Positions 52,915 through 61,631 of a stretch of 64,000 nucleotides of DNA are shown here, piece after piece; positions within the stretch are counted from its first letter, which is position 1, and every line of letters starts with the position of its first letter. The DNA is taken from contig DATBSP010000053.1 of the NCBI GenBank assembly GCA_036559705.1, positions 1-64,000 on the forward strand, given 5' to 3'. The notes under the pieces were generated by a model, which searched no databases, was not told the DNA's origin, and saw only the letters and a list, made by a program, of their open reading frames with translations. Source of the stretch: Hyphomicrobium_A sp036559705. Its GTDB lineage: Bacteria > Pseudomonadota > Alphaproteobacteria > Rhizobiales > Hyphomicrobiaceae. A program made the position numbers and the translations under genes.

Positions 52915-53904
52915 TCAGGAAACGGGAGTGGCGGGACGCAACTCGCGGGGAACGTTGAAGGCGATGCGCTCGAGCGCGGTCGTGATCGTCTCGAGTTTGA
53001 CATCGAAGCGGCCGCGGAACGCGTCGATGACCGCTTCGACGAGCGTTTCAGGCGCGGAGGCGCCCGCCGTCACGCCGACACTTTCGATGCCCTCGATATC
53101 GGCCCACGGGATGTCGCGGGCCCCCTCGATGAGCCGCGCTGTTGGGCAGCCGGCACGCAGCGCCACCTCGACTAGGCGCAGCGAGTTGGAGCTCTGCGGG
53201 CTACCGACGACGAGCAGGCAGCCGATTTTCGGCGCGATAGCCTTGACGGCTGCCTGGCGGTTCGTTGTCGCGTAGCAGATGTCTTCCTTGTGGGGGCCGA
53301 CGATGGCCGGGAAGCGGGCGCGCAACACGGCCACGATCGCCGCGGTGTCATCGACCGACAGCGTAGTCTGCGTCACGAAGGCAAGCTTGCCCGTATCGCA
53401 CGGCACGAATCTCTGGGCGTCTTCGGTGGTCTCGATCAGCGTCACGGCGCCCTCGGGCAGCTGGCCCATGGTGCCGACGACCTCGGGATGGCTGGCGTGG
53501 CCGATCAGCAGGATTTGCAGGCCTTCCTCGTGATGGCGGGCGGCCTCGATATGCACTTTGAAGACCAGCGGACAGGTTGCGTCGAGAACGAACAGGTTGC
53601 GCGCCTTGGCTGCCGCTGGGACTGCTTTGGCGACGCCGTGTGCCGAAAAGATCACGGGTTGGTCGGTCTCTGGAATGTCGGCCAATTCTTCCACAAAAAC
53701 GGCACCTTTGGCCCTCAGGGAATCAACGACAAATCGATTGTGAACAATCTCGTGGCGCACGTAGACGGGGGCGCCATATTTGGCCAAAGCCAGTTCGACG
53801 ATCTGGATGGCCCGGTCCACGCCGGCGCAGAACCCGCGCGGGGCCGCAAGGTAAACGGTCAGGGGCGGCCGGAAAGGACGCACTGGTGTTGGGGCGGCGG
53901 ACAT
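52915..53904 (-). CDS. ispH: 4-hydroxy-3-methylbut-2-enyl diphosphate reductase
   Basis: The 329-residue iron-sulfur enzyme makes isopentenyl and dimethylallyl diphosphate in the last MEP-pathway step. The three cluster cysteines lie in LAAPRGFCAGVDRAI, LDATCPLVFKVH and a third position around EDICYATTNRQ or ALRAGCPTARLI; the diphosphate site is GSPQSSNSLRL. The N terminus carries about 15 extra residues. It is the first gene of the ispH-thrB-rnhA set. Confidence 0.96.
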   Translation of the reverse strand: MSAAPTPVRPFRPPLTVYLAAPRGFCAGVDRAIQIVELALAKYGAPVYVRHEIVHNRFVVDSLRAKGAVFVEELADIPETDQPVIFSAHGVAKAVPAAAKARNLFVLDATCPLVFKVHIEAARHHEEGLQILLIGHASHPEVVGTMGQLPEGAVTLIETTEDAQRFVPCDTGKLAFVTQTTLSVDDTAAIVAVLRARFPAIVGPHKEDICYATTNRQAAVKAIAPKIGCLLVVGSPQSSNSLRLVEVALRAGCPTARLIEGARDIPWADIEGIESVGVTAGASAPETLVEAVIDAFRGRFDVKLETITTALERIAFNVPRELRPATPVS

Positions 53905-54070
53905 TGCTTTCTCTGTCTACCCAGGCGTTTTGCGACGCAATGCGCTTGGTCGGGGTTGCTCGGGGGTGCTAGGCTTGGTCAGGGACAATACAGGAAGCCT
54001 CCGTCGCCGGCCTAGGGGTTTGGGTGCCTGCGGCATTGAAGAGGCCAACGCGGGGTCGGGCCGGGGCGCA

Positions 54071-54724
54071 ATGAGGCATTCCGCAACCAAAGCTGCGCGC
54101 ACGGGTGCGTGCGTCGTCGTCTGCGGACTGTTTACCATGTTAACGGCCGGGTGCGGCCTTTCGTCGATCACCTCCGGCCTCGGGTCCAGTGTTTTCGGCA
54201 GCTCCTCGTCGCAAAGCGCCCCGCCGCCCCCAGTTAATGAGGAGCAGCTCCTCTCCGCCGCCAAGTCGGATTCGGGCTCTTCCGCGCCCGTCGGCGAAAT
54301 AGCCCACGGCTGTCCGCGCCTCAGCGTTTCGCCGCACGGCGGCCATCTGACCATCTATGAGAACGGCCGCGCCGGCGACGGCCTCGCTATCATGCATCGC
54401 GGCGAGATCACCAAGACGGCGCGCGAATGCCAAATCGAGCCGGGCCGCGTTACGGTGCGCTACGGCTTCTCCGGCCGCGTACTGCTCGGGCCGCGCGGCC
54501 ATGCCGGCAACGTCAAGCTGCCGATCAACGTCACCGTCACCGATGCCAAGCGCGCGCGGGTAACCGGCGACACGGTGAGCGTCGAGGCCACGGTCGCCGT
54601 CGATAACCCCATCGGTTATTTCTCGACCGTGCGCACGGTGACCTTCGATATCCCCGAAGGCACGCGTCCCGGCGAGTTCGAGGTGTTCGTCGGATTCGAC
54701 CAGAACGCCCAAGGCGCCGGCTGA
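54071..54724 (+). CDS. Putative lipoprotein, unknown
   Basis: The 217-residue protein has a lipoprotein signal peptide with lipobox LTAGC at about residues 24-28. A serine- and proline-rich linker follows, then a domain of about 150 residues with HGCPRLSVSPHGGHLTIYE, RGEITKTARECQIEPGRVTV and an Ig-like beta pattern up to FDIPEGTRPGEFEVFVGFD. Two further cysteines may form a disulfide. I do not recognise the family, though it resembles conserved alphaproteobacterial proteins of unknown function. The ATG at 54071 starts MRHSATKAARTGA. Confidence 0.75.
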   Translation: MRHSATKAARTGACVVVCGLFTMLTAGCGLSSITSGLGSSVFGSSSSQSAPPPPVNEEQLLSAAKSDSGSSAPVGEIAHGCPRLSVSPHGGHLTIYENGRAGDGLAIMHRGEITKTARECQIEPGRVTVRYGFSGRVLLGPRGHAGNVKLPINVTVTDAKRARVTGDTVSVEATVAVDNPIGYFSTVRTVTFDIPEGTRPGEFEVFVGFDQNAQGAG

Positions 54725-54768
54725 CGCTCCGCATTCACAAGGTAGCGAAGATCACAGGGTAAAGAAAG

Positions 54769-54790
54769 ACGCCCCGGTATCTCGGGGCGT
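54769..54790 (-). terminator. Terminator of the F0 ATP synthase operon
   Basis: The stem ACGCCCCG/CGGGGCGT has a six-base loop, and on the minus strand it is followed by CTTTCTTT. It lies between the atpF stop and the converging lipoprotein gene and can serve both. Confidence 0.8.
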
Positions 54791-54817
54791 TGGATTTCGT
54801 CGAGTCGAGCCGGCGCG

Positions 54818-55315
54818 TCAGTTCAACTTGTCGCCGAGATCGCGAATGCCGGACTCAACCAACTTGGTGGCCGTCTCAACTGCCGAGGCGCGCGATTTGA
54901 GGATTTTTTCCGCTGCCGCGATTGCGCTGTCGACGGCCGAGGAACGCACCTCGGCGAGCGCCTGTGCTTCGGCACGGGCGATCTTGTCCTCGGCCGATTT
55001 GGTACGCCGCTCAACCGTTTCCGCCAGCGCCTTGCGCGTCTGCACCGCCATCGCTTCCGCCTCGCGCTTGGCCTGCTCGAGGATTTCCTTCGCCTCGTTC
55101 TCGGCTTCGCGGCTCTTGCGCTGATAGTCGGCGAGCAGCGCTTGTGCCTCGTCGCGTAGGCGGCGCGCTTCGTCCAGCTCCTTGCGGATGGCGTCAGCGC
55201 GGGCATCGAGGGCTTTCCCGATCATCCCGGGGACGCCGTAATAGACGAGGAGGCCGATGAACGCGAAAAACGCGATCATCACCCAAAATACGGGATCGGC
55301 CGGATTAAGAAGCAT
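54818..55315 (-). CDS. atpF: ATP synthase F0 subunit b
   Basis: The 165-residue stalk protein has an N-terminal membrane anchor (ADPVFWVMIAFFAFIGLLVYYG) and a long charged coiled coil. The ATG at 55315 was chosen because AGGA lies five bases upstream; a GTG four codons earlier would overlap the b' stop. It pairs with b' to hold the F1 head. It is the last gene of this operon. Confidence 0.95.
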   Translation of the reverse strand: MLLNPADPVFWVMIAFFAFIGLLVYYGVPGMIGKALDARADAIRKELDEARRLRDEAQALLADYQRKSREAENEAKEILEQAKREAEAMAVQTRKALAETVERRTKSAEDKIARAEAQALAEVRSSAVDSAIAAAEKILKSRASAVETATKLVESGIRDLGDKLN

Positions 55316-55323
55316 CGTTGTCC

Positions 55324-55875
55324 TCACTCGGCCGCGGGCTGCAGCATCTTCTTGACCTCGGCAGGGCTTACCGCCTCGCCGAGCAGCTTGCCAACGACCG
55401 CGCTGGCCGTCTCGGCGGCGATGTCGTTCACGCTCTGCAGCGCCTTAGCCTTGGTGGTGGCGATGCGCCCCTCGGCCTCGGCCAGCTTCGCGGCAAGCTC
55501 GCCCTCCACGTGCGCGCGCTCCTTGTTCGCCTCCGTCGTGAGCTTGTCGCGCACGTCCTTGGCCATCGAAGAGGCTTTCCCGTGCGCGTCGCTCAATGCC
55601 TTCTCGTAGGCAGCTAGCGCCGCGTCCGTTTCGGTCTTGAAGCGATCAGCGGCGTCGAGGTCGCGCTGCACGCGATCACGACGCTCGTCGAGCACCTCGC
55701 CGATGCGCGGCAGGGCCACGCGGGCGAGGATCAGGTAGAGAACGACAAAAGTCAGCGCCAACCAGATGAGCTGCGGCGAGAAGTCGGCCGGATTGAGCTG
55801 CGGCAGCCCCGTCTTCTTCTCGTGCGTCGCTGCGGCGGCTGCCACGACGACGAACGCGGGGATGGCTGCAATCAT
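55324..55875 (-). CDS. atpG: ATP synthase F0 subunit b'
   Basis: The 183-residue second stalk subunit has a hydrophobic N-terminal segment, a membrane helix (SPQLIWLALTFVVLYLILAR) and a long helical coiled coil rich in A, E, K and D. Having separate b and b' subunits is typical of alphaproteobacteria and photosynthetic bacteria. It lies between the c and b genes. Confidence 0.93.
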   Translation of the reverse strand: MIAAIPAFVVVAAAAATHEKKTGLPQLNPADFSPQLIWLALTFVVLYLILARVALPRIGEVLDERRDRVQRDLDAADRFKTETDAALAAYEKALSDAHGKASSMAKDVRDKLTTEANKERAHVEGELAAKLAEAEGRIATTKAKALQSVNDIAAETASAVVGKLLGEAVSPAEVKKMLQPAAE

Positions 55876-55907
55876 AGTAACCTCCTACCGGGCCAGCCCG
55901 TTGCCGA

Positions 55908-56132
55908 TCAACCGAACAGGATGATCAGCGCGATGAGCAGGCCGAACAGACCGGTCGCCTCGGCGAGGGCGAAGCCGATCAGAACGTTGGTGAACTGGGC
56001 CGGGGCGGCGGACGGATTGCGCAGGGCGCCCGAAACGTAGCTGCCGAAAATATTGCCGATGCCGATACCGGCGCCGATCAGAGCGCTGCAGGCAAGGCCG
56101 GCGCCGATCATCTTTGCAGCTTCCAATTCCAT
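55908..56132 (-). CDS. atpE: ATP synthase F0 subunit c
   Basis: The 74-residue ring subunit consists of two hydrophobic helices and a polar loop (SGALRNPSAAPAQFTN). The proton-carrying glutamate is in GFALAEATGLF on helix 2. The glycine-rich first helix (GAGIGIGNIFGSY) packs the ring. The carboxylate residue fits proton, not sodium, coupling in this clade. Confidence 0.97.
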   Translation of the reverse strand: MELEAAKMIGAGLACSALIGAGIGIGNIFGSYVSGALRNPSAAPAQFTNVLIGFALAEATGLFGLLIALIILFG

Positions 56133-56197
56133 CGTCGTGTCTCCTGGTTGGGATGCGTTGTTGTGTTGGTTCAGGCGATCGCTTCGTCACGATCTGC

Positions 56198-56956
56198 CTA
56201 GTGATGCATGTGAAGCGCGTCGTTGAGATAGATGCAGGTCAACACTGTGAAGATGAGCGCCTGAAGAAAGGCCACCACGACTTCGAGGCCGGTAAAGGCG
56301 ACCACGAACGCGAACGGTGCCCAGCCGCCGACCACACCGAGTCCGACGACGAAACCGGCGAACACCTTCAGCATCGTGTGACCCGCCATCATGTTGGCGA
56401 ACAGACGCACGGAATGGCTGATGGGGCGAATGAAATAGGAGATGAGCTCGATCGGGACGATGATCGGCAACAGCCACCATGGCACGCCGGCGGGCACAAA
56501 CAGGCGCAGATAGCCGGCGCCATGGCGCCAGAAGCCGATGAGGGTGACAACGATCCACACCATCGCCGCGAAAGCGAAGGTCACGATGATGTGGCTCGTA
56601 ACGGTGAACGAGTGCGGGATCATGCCCAGCAGGTTCAGCGTCAGGATGAACATGAAGATCGTGAACACCCAGGGGAAGTACTTCATACCTTCCTCGCCGA
56701 GGTTCTCGCGCACCATGTTGGCGATGTACTCGTAGCTGAGCTCGGCCATCGATTGCAGGCGCCCGGGAACGAGCTGGCGGCGGCCCATGGCAAAGATCAG
56801 GAAGCCGGCGATCAGCGCCACGGCGATCACCATGAACAGCGAAGCATTGGTGAACGATGCATCGAACCCGAATAGATCGATCGGGATGAGCCGTTTAATT
56901 TCGAACTGTTCCATGGGGCTGTGGTGTGCCGCCCCATCCGCACCTTCAGCAGCCAA
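56198..56956 (-). CDS. atpB: ATP synthase F0 subunit a
   Basis: The 252-residue stator channel subunit has five or six helices. The essential arginine is in the segment PISHSVRLFANMMAGH, and GLEVVVAFLQALIFTVLTCIY closes the protein. The start is TTG at 56956 with AGGGG about nine bases upstream; an ATG at 56914 is an alternative that would shorten it by 14 residues but lacks a ribosome-binding site. It is second in the operon after atpI. Confidence 0.95.
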   Translation of the reverse strand: MAAEGADGAAHHSPMEQFEIKRLIPIDLFGFDASFTNASLFMVIAVALIAGFLIFAMGRRQLVPGRLQSMAELSYEYIANMVRENLGEEGMKYFPWVFTIFMFILTLNLLGMIPHSFTVTSHIIVTFAFAAMVWIVVTLIGFWRHGAGYLRLFVPAGVPWWLLPIIVPIELISYFIRPISHSVRLFANMMAGHTMLKVFAGFVVGLGVVGGWAPFAFVVAFTGLEVVVAFLQALIFTVLTCIYLNDALHMHH

Positions 56957-56967
56957 GGTCTGATCCC

Positions 56968-57375
56968 CTACCTGTCGTCTTCGTCATCGTCGGCAACGGA
57001 TGGCGTCGCAGCCAGCGACGCGGCCATGTCGGCTTGCGCTTTCTGTGCCGCCCGGACCACGTTCATAAGTCCGGCGACAAATCCCATGATGACAAACAAG
57101 ACCAGCAACCACGGCTTCGTGCCGAATTGCCGATCCAGCAGCCAACCGACAAAACCGCCGACGCCGACCCCGACCAGAAGCTCGCCGACAAAGCGAAAGG
57201 CCCGGGCGAACGCTTCGCCGCGAGCCCGCGCATCGACCGATTGAGGTGGGGCGCGCCGCGCCTTCACCTGATCGAGTCGCTTGCCAATCGCATCGGAGCG
57301 TCTGCGAAATGCCTCGGCCTGCTCGGGGCTGATGTCGCCACGTCCCGGGCCGGGGCCCTTCCCTTCGGATGACAT
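56968..57375 (-). CDS. atpI: ATP synthase protein I (AtpI/AtpZ-like)
   Basis: The 135-residue protein begins with a polar N terminus and has two membrane helices (LLVGVGVGGFVGWLLDRQFG and LLVLFVIMGFVAGLMNVVRA). It matches the I/Z type that helps assemble the c ring. It precedes subunit a, as in other alphaproteobacteria. F1 genes (delta, alpha, gamma, beta, epsilon) lie elsewhere, as usual in this class. Confidence 0.88.
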   Translation of the reverse strand: MSSEGKGPGPGRGDISPEQAEAFRRRSDAIGKRLDQVKARRAPPQSVDARARGEAFARAFRFVGELLVGVGVGGFVGWLLDRQFGTKPWLLVLFVIMGFVAGLMNVVRAAQKAQADMAASLAATPSVADDDEDDR

Positions 57376-57528
57376 GACTTTACCGGCCCGATTGCGGGTT
57401 CGAGGGCCACCTTACGGCGGGTTTTATCAACGGCGCGCACCATAGTGACGGCCCCTAGGAGTGTCAAGAAAGCGCCGGAAACATTGGGGGTATGGCGAAA
57501 CCGCGCAGTCGCGCGAGGACCGGCGGCC

Positions 57529-58170
57529 TCAGCCCCCGGCGCGCTTGCGCAGCAGGAACACGGCCTTCTCGCCAAGCAGGTTCTGCAGCGAAATCGAGCG
57601 GTCGATGGGCAGCCGCTGCCCGGAAGTGTTGAAGGCGACGGCGCTCTCGACCTTGGCGTCGACGAGGGCGACGAGGTCGGCAAAATCCTTGATAGTGCAG
57701 AGATGGGCGTCGGGGCTGGCGTACCAGGGCTCCGGCAGATTGCGGGTCTGCGGCATGCGCCCGGTGAGCAGCAGCTCGGTACGGATGCGCCAGTGACCAA
57801 AGTTCGGAAACGAGACGATGGCGCGGCGGCCGATGCGCAACAGGTTTTCCAGCACCGTCTTGGGATAGCGCGTCGCCTGGATGGTGAGGCTTAGGATCGC
57901 GTAGTCAAACGCCTGATCGGGATAGTCGCCGAGGTCGCGGTCGGCGTCGCCCTGGATGACCGACAGACCCCGCATCACGCAGGCGTTGACCCGCTCGCGA
58001 GAAAGCTCCACGCCGCGCCCGTCGGTCGATTTGGTGTCGGCCAGCAACTGCAGCAATGCGCCGTCGCCGCAGCCGACGTCGAGCACACGCGACCCCGGCT
58101 CGACCATCTCGGCGATGAGCAAGTGGTCGACGCGATGCGCGCCTGGGCCTTGGGGGACGTTTCTCTGCAT
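57529..58170 (-). CDS. metW: MetW methyltransferase-like protein
   Basis: The 213-residue protein has the class I methyltransferase fold with SAM-binding GSRVLDVGCGDGALLQLLAD. It matches MetW, which works with MetX in homoserine O-acyltransferase function in bacteria of this type. It begins seven bases after the metX stop on the same strand. The ATG at 58170 starts MQRNVPQGPGAHRVDHLLIA. Methyltransferase activity has not been clearly shown for the family. Confidence 0.92.
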   Translation of the reverse strand: MQRNVPQGPGAHRVDHLLIAEMVEPGSRVLDVGCGDGALLQLLADTKSTDGRGVELSRERVNACVMRGLSVIQGDADRDLGDYPDQAFDYAILSLTIQATRYPKTVLENLLRIGRRAIVSFPNFGHWRIRTELLLTGRMPQTRNLPEPWYASPDAHLCTIKDFADLVALVDAKVESAVAFNTSGQRLPIDRSISLQNLLGEKAVFLLRKRAGG

Positions 58171-58177
58171 CGCGGCT

Positions 58178-59368
58178 TTATACCTTAAGCCCGCGCTTGA
58201 CGCCCGCTGCACTTAGGAATCCGCGGATGGTCGCGAAGAACTCCGGCTCCTCGAGCAGGAAGGCATCGTGGCCGTTGTTGCTGTCGATCTCGACGAAGGA
58301 GACGTTGGCGGCCACGGCGTTGAGCGCATGCACGATCTCGCGGCTTTCGCGCGTCGGATAGAGCCAGTCGCTGGTGAATGAGACGATGCAGAAGCGCGTC
58401 TTGGTGCCGCGAAAGGCGTTGGCCAGCACATCGGCGCGCTCGGCTGCGAGGTCGAAGTAGTCCATCGCGCGCGTGATGTAGAGATAGCTGTTGGCATCGA
58501 AGCGGTCGACGAACGTCGAGCCCTGGTGGCGCAGGTAACTCTCCACCTGGAAGTCGGCGTTGAAAGAGAACGTGACCTTCGAGAGCTCCTGCAACTGACG
58601 GCCGAACTTGCGGTGCAAAGCGTCTTCCGACAGGTAGGTAATGTGCGCGGCCATGCGCGCGACGGAGAGCCCGTTGCGTGGCACTTTGCCGAACGAATGA
58701 TAGTCGCCGCCGCACCAGTCGGGATCGGCCATCACGGCTTGGCGCCCGACCTCGTGGAAGGCGATGTTCTGCGAGGAATGCCAGGCGGCGGTGGCCACCG
58801 GCACGGCCGCGAACACGCGATCAGAGTGGGTCGCGGCCCATTCCAACACCTGCATGCCGCCCATCGACCCGCCAACGACGCAGAACAGCTGGTCTATTCC
58901 GAAATGGTCGATGAGGCGCACCTGCGCATTCACCATGTCGCCGATGGTGATGACGGGGAAGTTCAGCCCGTATGGCTTGCTTGTGTGCGGGTCGATCGAT
59001 GCCGGACCGGTCGAGCCCATGCAGCCGCCGAGAATGTTTGGGCAGATGACGAAGTAACGGTCGGTATCGATCGGCTTGCCGGAGCCGACAAGCGTCGACC
59101 ACCAACCCGGTTTCTTTGTTACGGGGTGCTCGCTGGCGACGTACTGGTCCCCGGTCAGGGCATGACAGATGAGGATGGCGTTCGATTTGGCCGCATTGAG
59201 CGCGCCATACGTCTCGTAGGCAATGGAGATCGGTGCCAGGAGCTGATCGCAGGCAAGCCGCAACGGCTCGCTCTCGGGCAAGCGCAGAACCTTGCTCGAC
59301 GGCCTGTTGGCCTCGACAAGTCGCGTACCGTCGGTGCTGTCCAAAATCGTCACGGGAGCCACGGTCAT
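58178..59368 (-). CDS. metX: Homoserine O-acetyltransferase (MetX)
   Basis: The 396-residue alpha/beta-hydrolase-fold enzyme activates homoserine for methionine synthesis. The nucleophile is the Ser of VVGGSMGGMQVLEW; the Asp is in SDWLYPTRES and the His in NNGHDAFLLEE. The lid segment and GCMGSTGPASIDPHTSKPYG are typical. The first gene of metX-metW, it is divergent from hisC. No SAM-II riboswitch consensus is visible in the 195-bp upstream region. Confidence 0.96.
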   Translation of the reverse strand: MTVAPVTILDSTDGTRLVEANRPSSKVLRLPESEPLRLACDQLLAPISIAYETYGALNAAKSNAILICHALTGDQYVASEHPVTKKPGWWSTLVGSGKPIDTDRYFVICPNILGGCMGSTGPASIDPHTSKPYGLNFPVITIGDMVNAQVRLIDHFGIDQLFCVVGGSMGGMQVLEWAATHSDRVFAAVPVATAAWHSSQNIAFHEVGRQAVMADPDWCGGDYHSFGKVPRNGLSVARMAAHITYLSEDALHRKFGRQLQELSKVTFSFNADFQVESYLRHQGSTFVDRFDANSYLYITRAMDYFDLAAERADVLANAFRGTKTRFCIVSFTSDWLYPTRESREIVHALNAVAANVSFVEIDSNNGHDAFLLEEPEFFATIRGFLSAAGVKRGLKV

Positions 59369-59563
59369 GGTTCTGCTCTGACCCCTAGCTTATCCCTTCG
59401 CCCGATCCTCTGATATTCCGGCCGACGGGTCGTGGTTAGCTATGCACTGCCCCTGGAAAGTCAATCTTTTCTTTGCTTTCACACTTTGCGCTGTCTATCA
59501 GTCGAGGCCGCAATGCCGCCAGGTAGAACCACGCGGCGTCAATGACCAATACCAGCGAGCTAG

Positions 59564-60673
59564 ATGATGTCGTCCACCTCGCCCGCACCGCGGCCGGGCA
59601 TTTTTGAAATCGATCCTTACGTACCGGGTGAAAGCCGGCTGGCGGCGGGGATCAAGCCTATCAAGCTGTCGTCGAATGAGACGCCCCTTGGCCCGAGCCC
59701 GCGGGCGATTGCCGCGTTCAGGGAAGTCGCCGGTCAGCTCGAGCGCTATCCCGATGGATCGGCAACCATGCTGCGCGTGGCCATCGCCGCCCGCTACGGA
59801 TTGAACGCGACACGCATCGTGTGCGGCGCCGGCTCCGACGAGATCCTGACGCTGCTGGCGCACGCCTATCTCGGCCCCGGCGATGAGGCGATTTTCACCG
59901 AGCACGGCTTCCTTCTTTACCGCATCATCGTGCTGTCGAACGGCGCGACGCCCGTTGTTGCGCCCGAGACCAATCTACGGACCGACATCGGAGTGATCCT
60001 TGCCCGGGTGACTGAGCGCACCAAGGTCGTGTTCCTCGCCAATCCCAACAATCCGACGGGGACCTACGTCTCCATCGACGAGGTGCGGAGCCTGCGCGCG
60101 CAGCTTCCGTCCAGCGTGCTGCTGGTGCTCGACGCCGCGTACGCCGAATACGTGCGGCGCAACGACTACGAGGCCGGCATAGAGCTCGTAGCAACGACGC
60201 AAAACACAGTGATGACGCGCACGTTCTCCAAGATCCACGGGCTGGCCGGGTTGCGGCTCGGGTGGGCCTACTGCCCTGAGGCGGTCGCCGACGTGCTGAA
60301 CCGCATTCGCGGGCCGTTCAACGTATCCATCCCGGCGATGGCGGCGGGTGCCGCGGCGATCGCGGACAAGGTGCACGAGGACGCCTCCGCCGAGCATAAC
60401 GAGCGCTGGCTGCCGTGGCTCGTATCGGAAGTGGAGAAACTGGGACTGAAGGTGACGCCCAGCGTCGCCAACTTCATCCTGGTGCACTTCCGTAAAAACG
60501 GCGCCAACGGTGCGGAAGCTGCCGACAAGTTCCTGAAAGCGCGCGGCATAATCGTGCGCAAGGTCGGTGCCTATGGCCTGCCCGACTGCCTGCGCGTGAC
60601 CATTGGCACCGAGGCGGACAACCGGGCGGTCGTCTCCGCGCTCGCCGACTTCATCGGAGGGCGGCCGGCATGA
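59564..60673 (+). CDS. hisC: Histidinol-phosphate aminotransferase
   Basis: The 369-residue class II aminotransferase has the PLP lysine in TFSKIHGLAGLRLGWAY and the substrate region KLSSNETPLGPSP near the N terminus, with NPNNPTGTY and DAAYAEYV. It converts imidazole-acetol phosphate to histidinol phosphate and in this operon may also transaminate in aromatic amino acid synthesis. Its stop overlaps the tyrosine-branch dehydrogenase start by four bases. Confidence 0.95.
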   Translation: MMSSTSPAPRPGIFEIDPYVPGESRLAAGIKPIKLSSNETPLGPSPRAIAAFREVAGQLERYPDGSATMLRVAIAARYGLNATRIVCGAGSDEILTLLAHAYLGPGDEAIFTEHGFLLYRIIVLSNGATPVVAPETNLRTDIGVILARVTERTKVVFLANPNNPTGTYVSIDEVRSLRAQLPSSVLLVLDAAYAEYVRRNDYEAGIELVATTQNTVMTRTFSKIHGLAGLRLGWAYCPEAVADVLNRIRGPFNVSIPAMAAGAAAIADKVHEDASAEHNERWLPWLVSEVEKLGLKVTPSVANFILVHFRKNGANGAEAADKFLKARGIIVRKVGAYGLPDCLRVTIGTEADNRAVVSALADFIGGRPA

Positions 60674-61629
60674 GCCAAGCGATGTTCGAGCGCGTGGCGC
60701 TGATCGGCATCGGCCTGATTGGCTCGTCCATCAGCCATGCGACGCGCCGCAAGGGTCTCGCCAAGGAGATCGTCGGCAGCGCGCGCACCAAGCAGACGCT
60801 CAATACGGCGTTGAAGCTCGGTCTCATCGACAAGGGTTATGACAGCGCCGCGGAAGCCGTTAAGGGCGCCGACCTCGTCATTCTCAGCGTGCCGGTCGGT
60901 GCCTGCGGGCCGCTAGCCGCCGCGATCGCCCCGCATCTGCGCTCCGGCGCCATCCTGACCGACGTCGGCTCGGTGAAGGCAGCGGTCGTTCGCGACATGG
61001 CTCCGCACGTGCCCCAGGGCGTGCACTTTGTCCCGGGCCATCCTATCGCCGGCACCGAGCAATCGGGGCCGGAGGCGGGTTTCGCCGAGCTGTTCGAGGG
61101 CCGCTGGACCATCCTTACGCCGGAGCCCGGCACCGATGCGGCCGCGATCGACAAGCTGAAAACGTTCTGGACGAAGCTCGGATCGAAGGTCGAGATTATG
61201 AGCGCGCCGCACCACGATATGGTGCTGGCGATCACCAGCCACCTGCCGCACCTCATCGCATACAACATCGTCAACACCGCCGAGCATCTCGAGCGCGTCA
61301 CCGAGAAGGAGGTCATCAAGTTCTCGGCCGGCGGCTTCCGCGACTTTACCCGCATTGCTGCGTCCGACCCGACCATGTGGCGCGACGTGTTCCTCAACAA
61401 CAAGGAAGCGGTGATGGAGATGCTGCGCCGCTTCTCGGACGACCTTGCCGAGTTGCAGCGCGCCATCGAAGGCGCCGACGGCGACACGCTGTTCCAGCGC
61501 TTCTCGGACGCGCGCACGGTGCGCCGGGGGATCATCGCTGCCGGCCAGGACACGGCGGCGCCCGACTTCGGTCGCACGCCGGCAGTCCAGCCTGGCGCAT
61601 CGGCAACCGAACGAGGCGCGCGCAAATAG
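60670..61629 (+). CDS. tyrC: Prephenate/arogenate dehydrogenase
   Basis: The 319-residue enzyme has a Rossmann NAD site LIGIGLIGSSISHATRRKG at the start, DVGSVKAAVVRDMAPHVP, FVPGHPIAGTEQSGPEAGF with the catalytic His, and the C-terminal dimerisation domain (SHLPHLIAYNIVNTAEHLER). It oxidises prephenate or arogenate in tyrosine synthesis. It overlaps hisC; hisC-tyrC is a usual pairing and supports HisC as a shared aminotransferase. Confidence 0.94.
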   Translation: MSQAMFERVALIGIGLIGSSISHATRRKGLAKEIVGSARTKQTLNTALKLGLIDKGYDSAAEAVKGADLVILSVPVGACGPLAAAIAPHLRSGAILTDVGSVKAAVVRDMAPHVPQGVHFVPGHPIAGTEQSGPEAGFAELFEGRWTILTPEPGTDAAAIDKLKTFWTKLGSKVEIMSAPHHDMVLAITSHLPHLIAYNIVNTAEHLERVTEKEVIKFSAGGFRDFTRIAASDPTMWRDVFLNNKEAVMEMLRRFSDDLAELQRAIEGADGDTLFQRFSDARTVRRGIIAAGQDTAAPDFGRTPAVQPGASATERGARK

Positions 61630-61631
61630 CG

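Noticed and set aside
59369..59563. SAM-II riboswitch before metX
   Set aside because: The conserved core of the SAM-II class could not be found on the metX strand in this interval.
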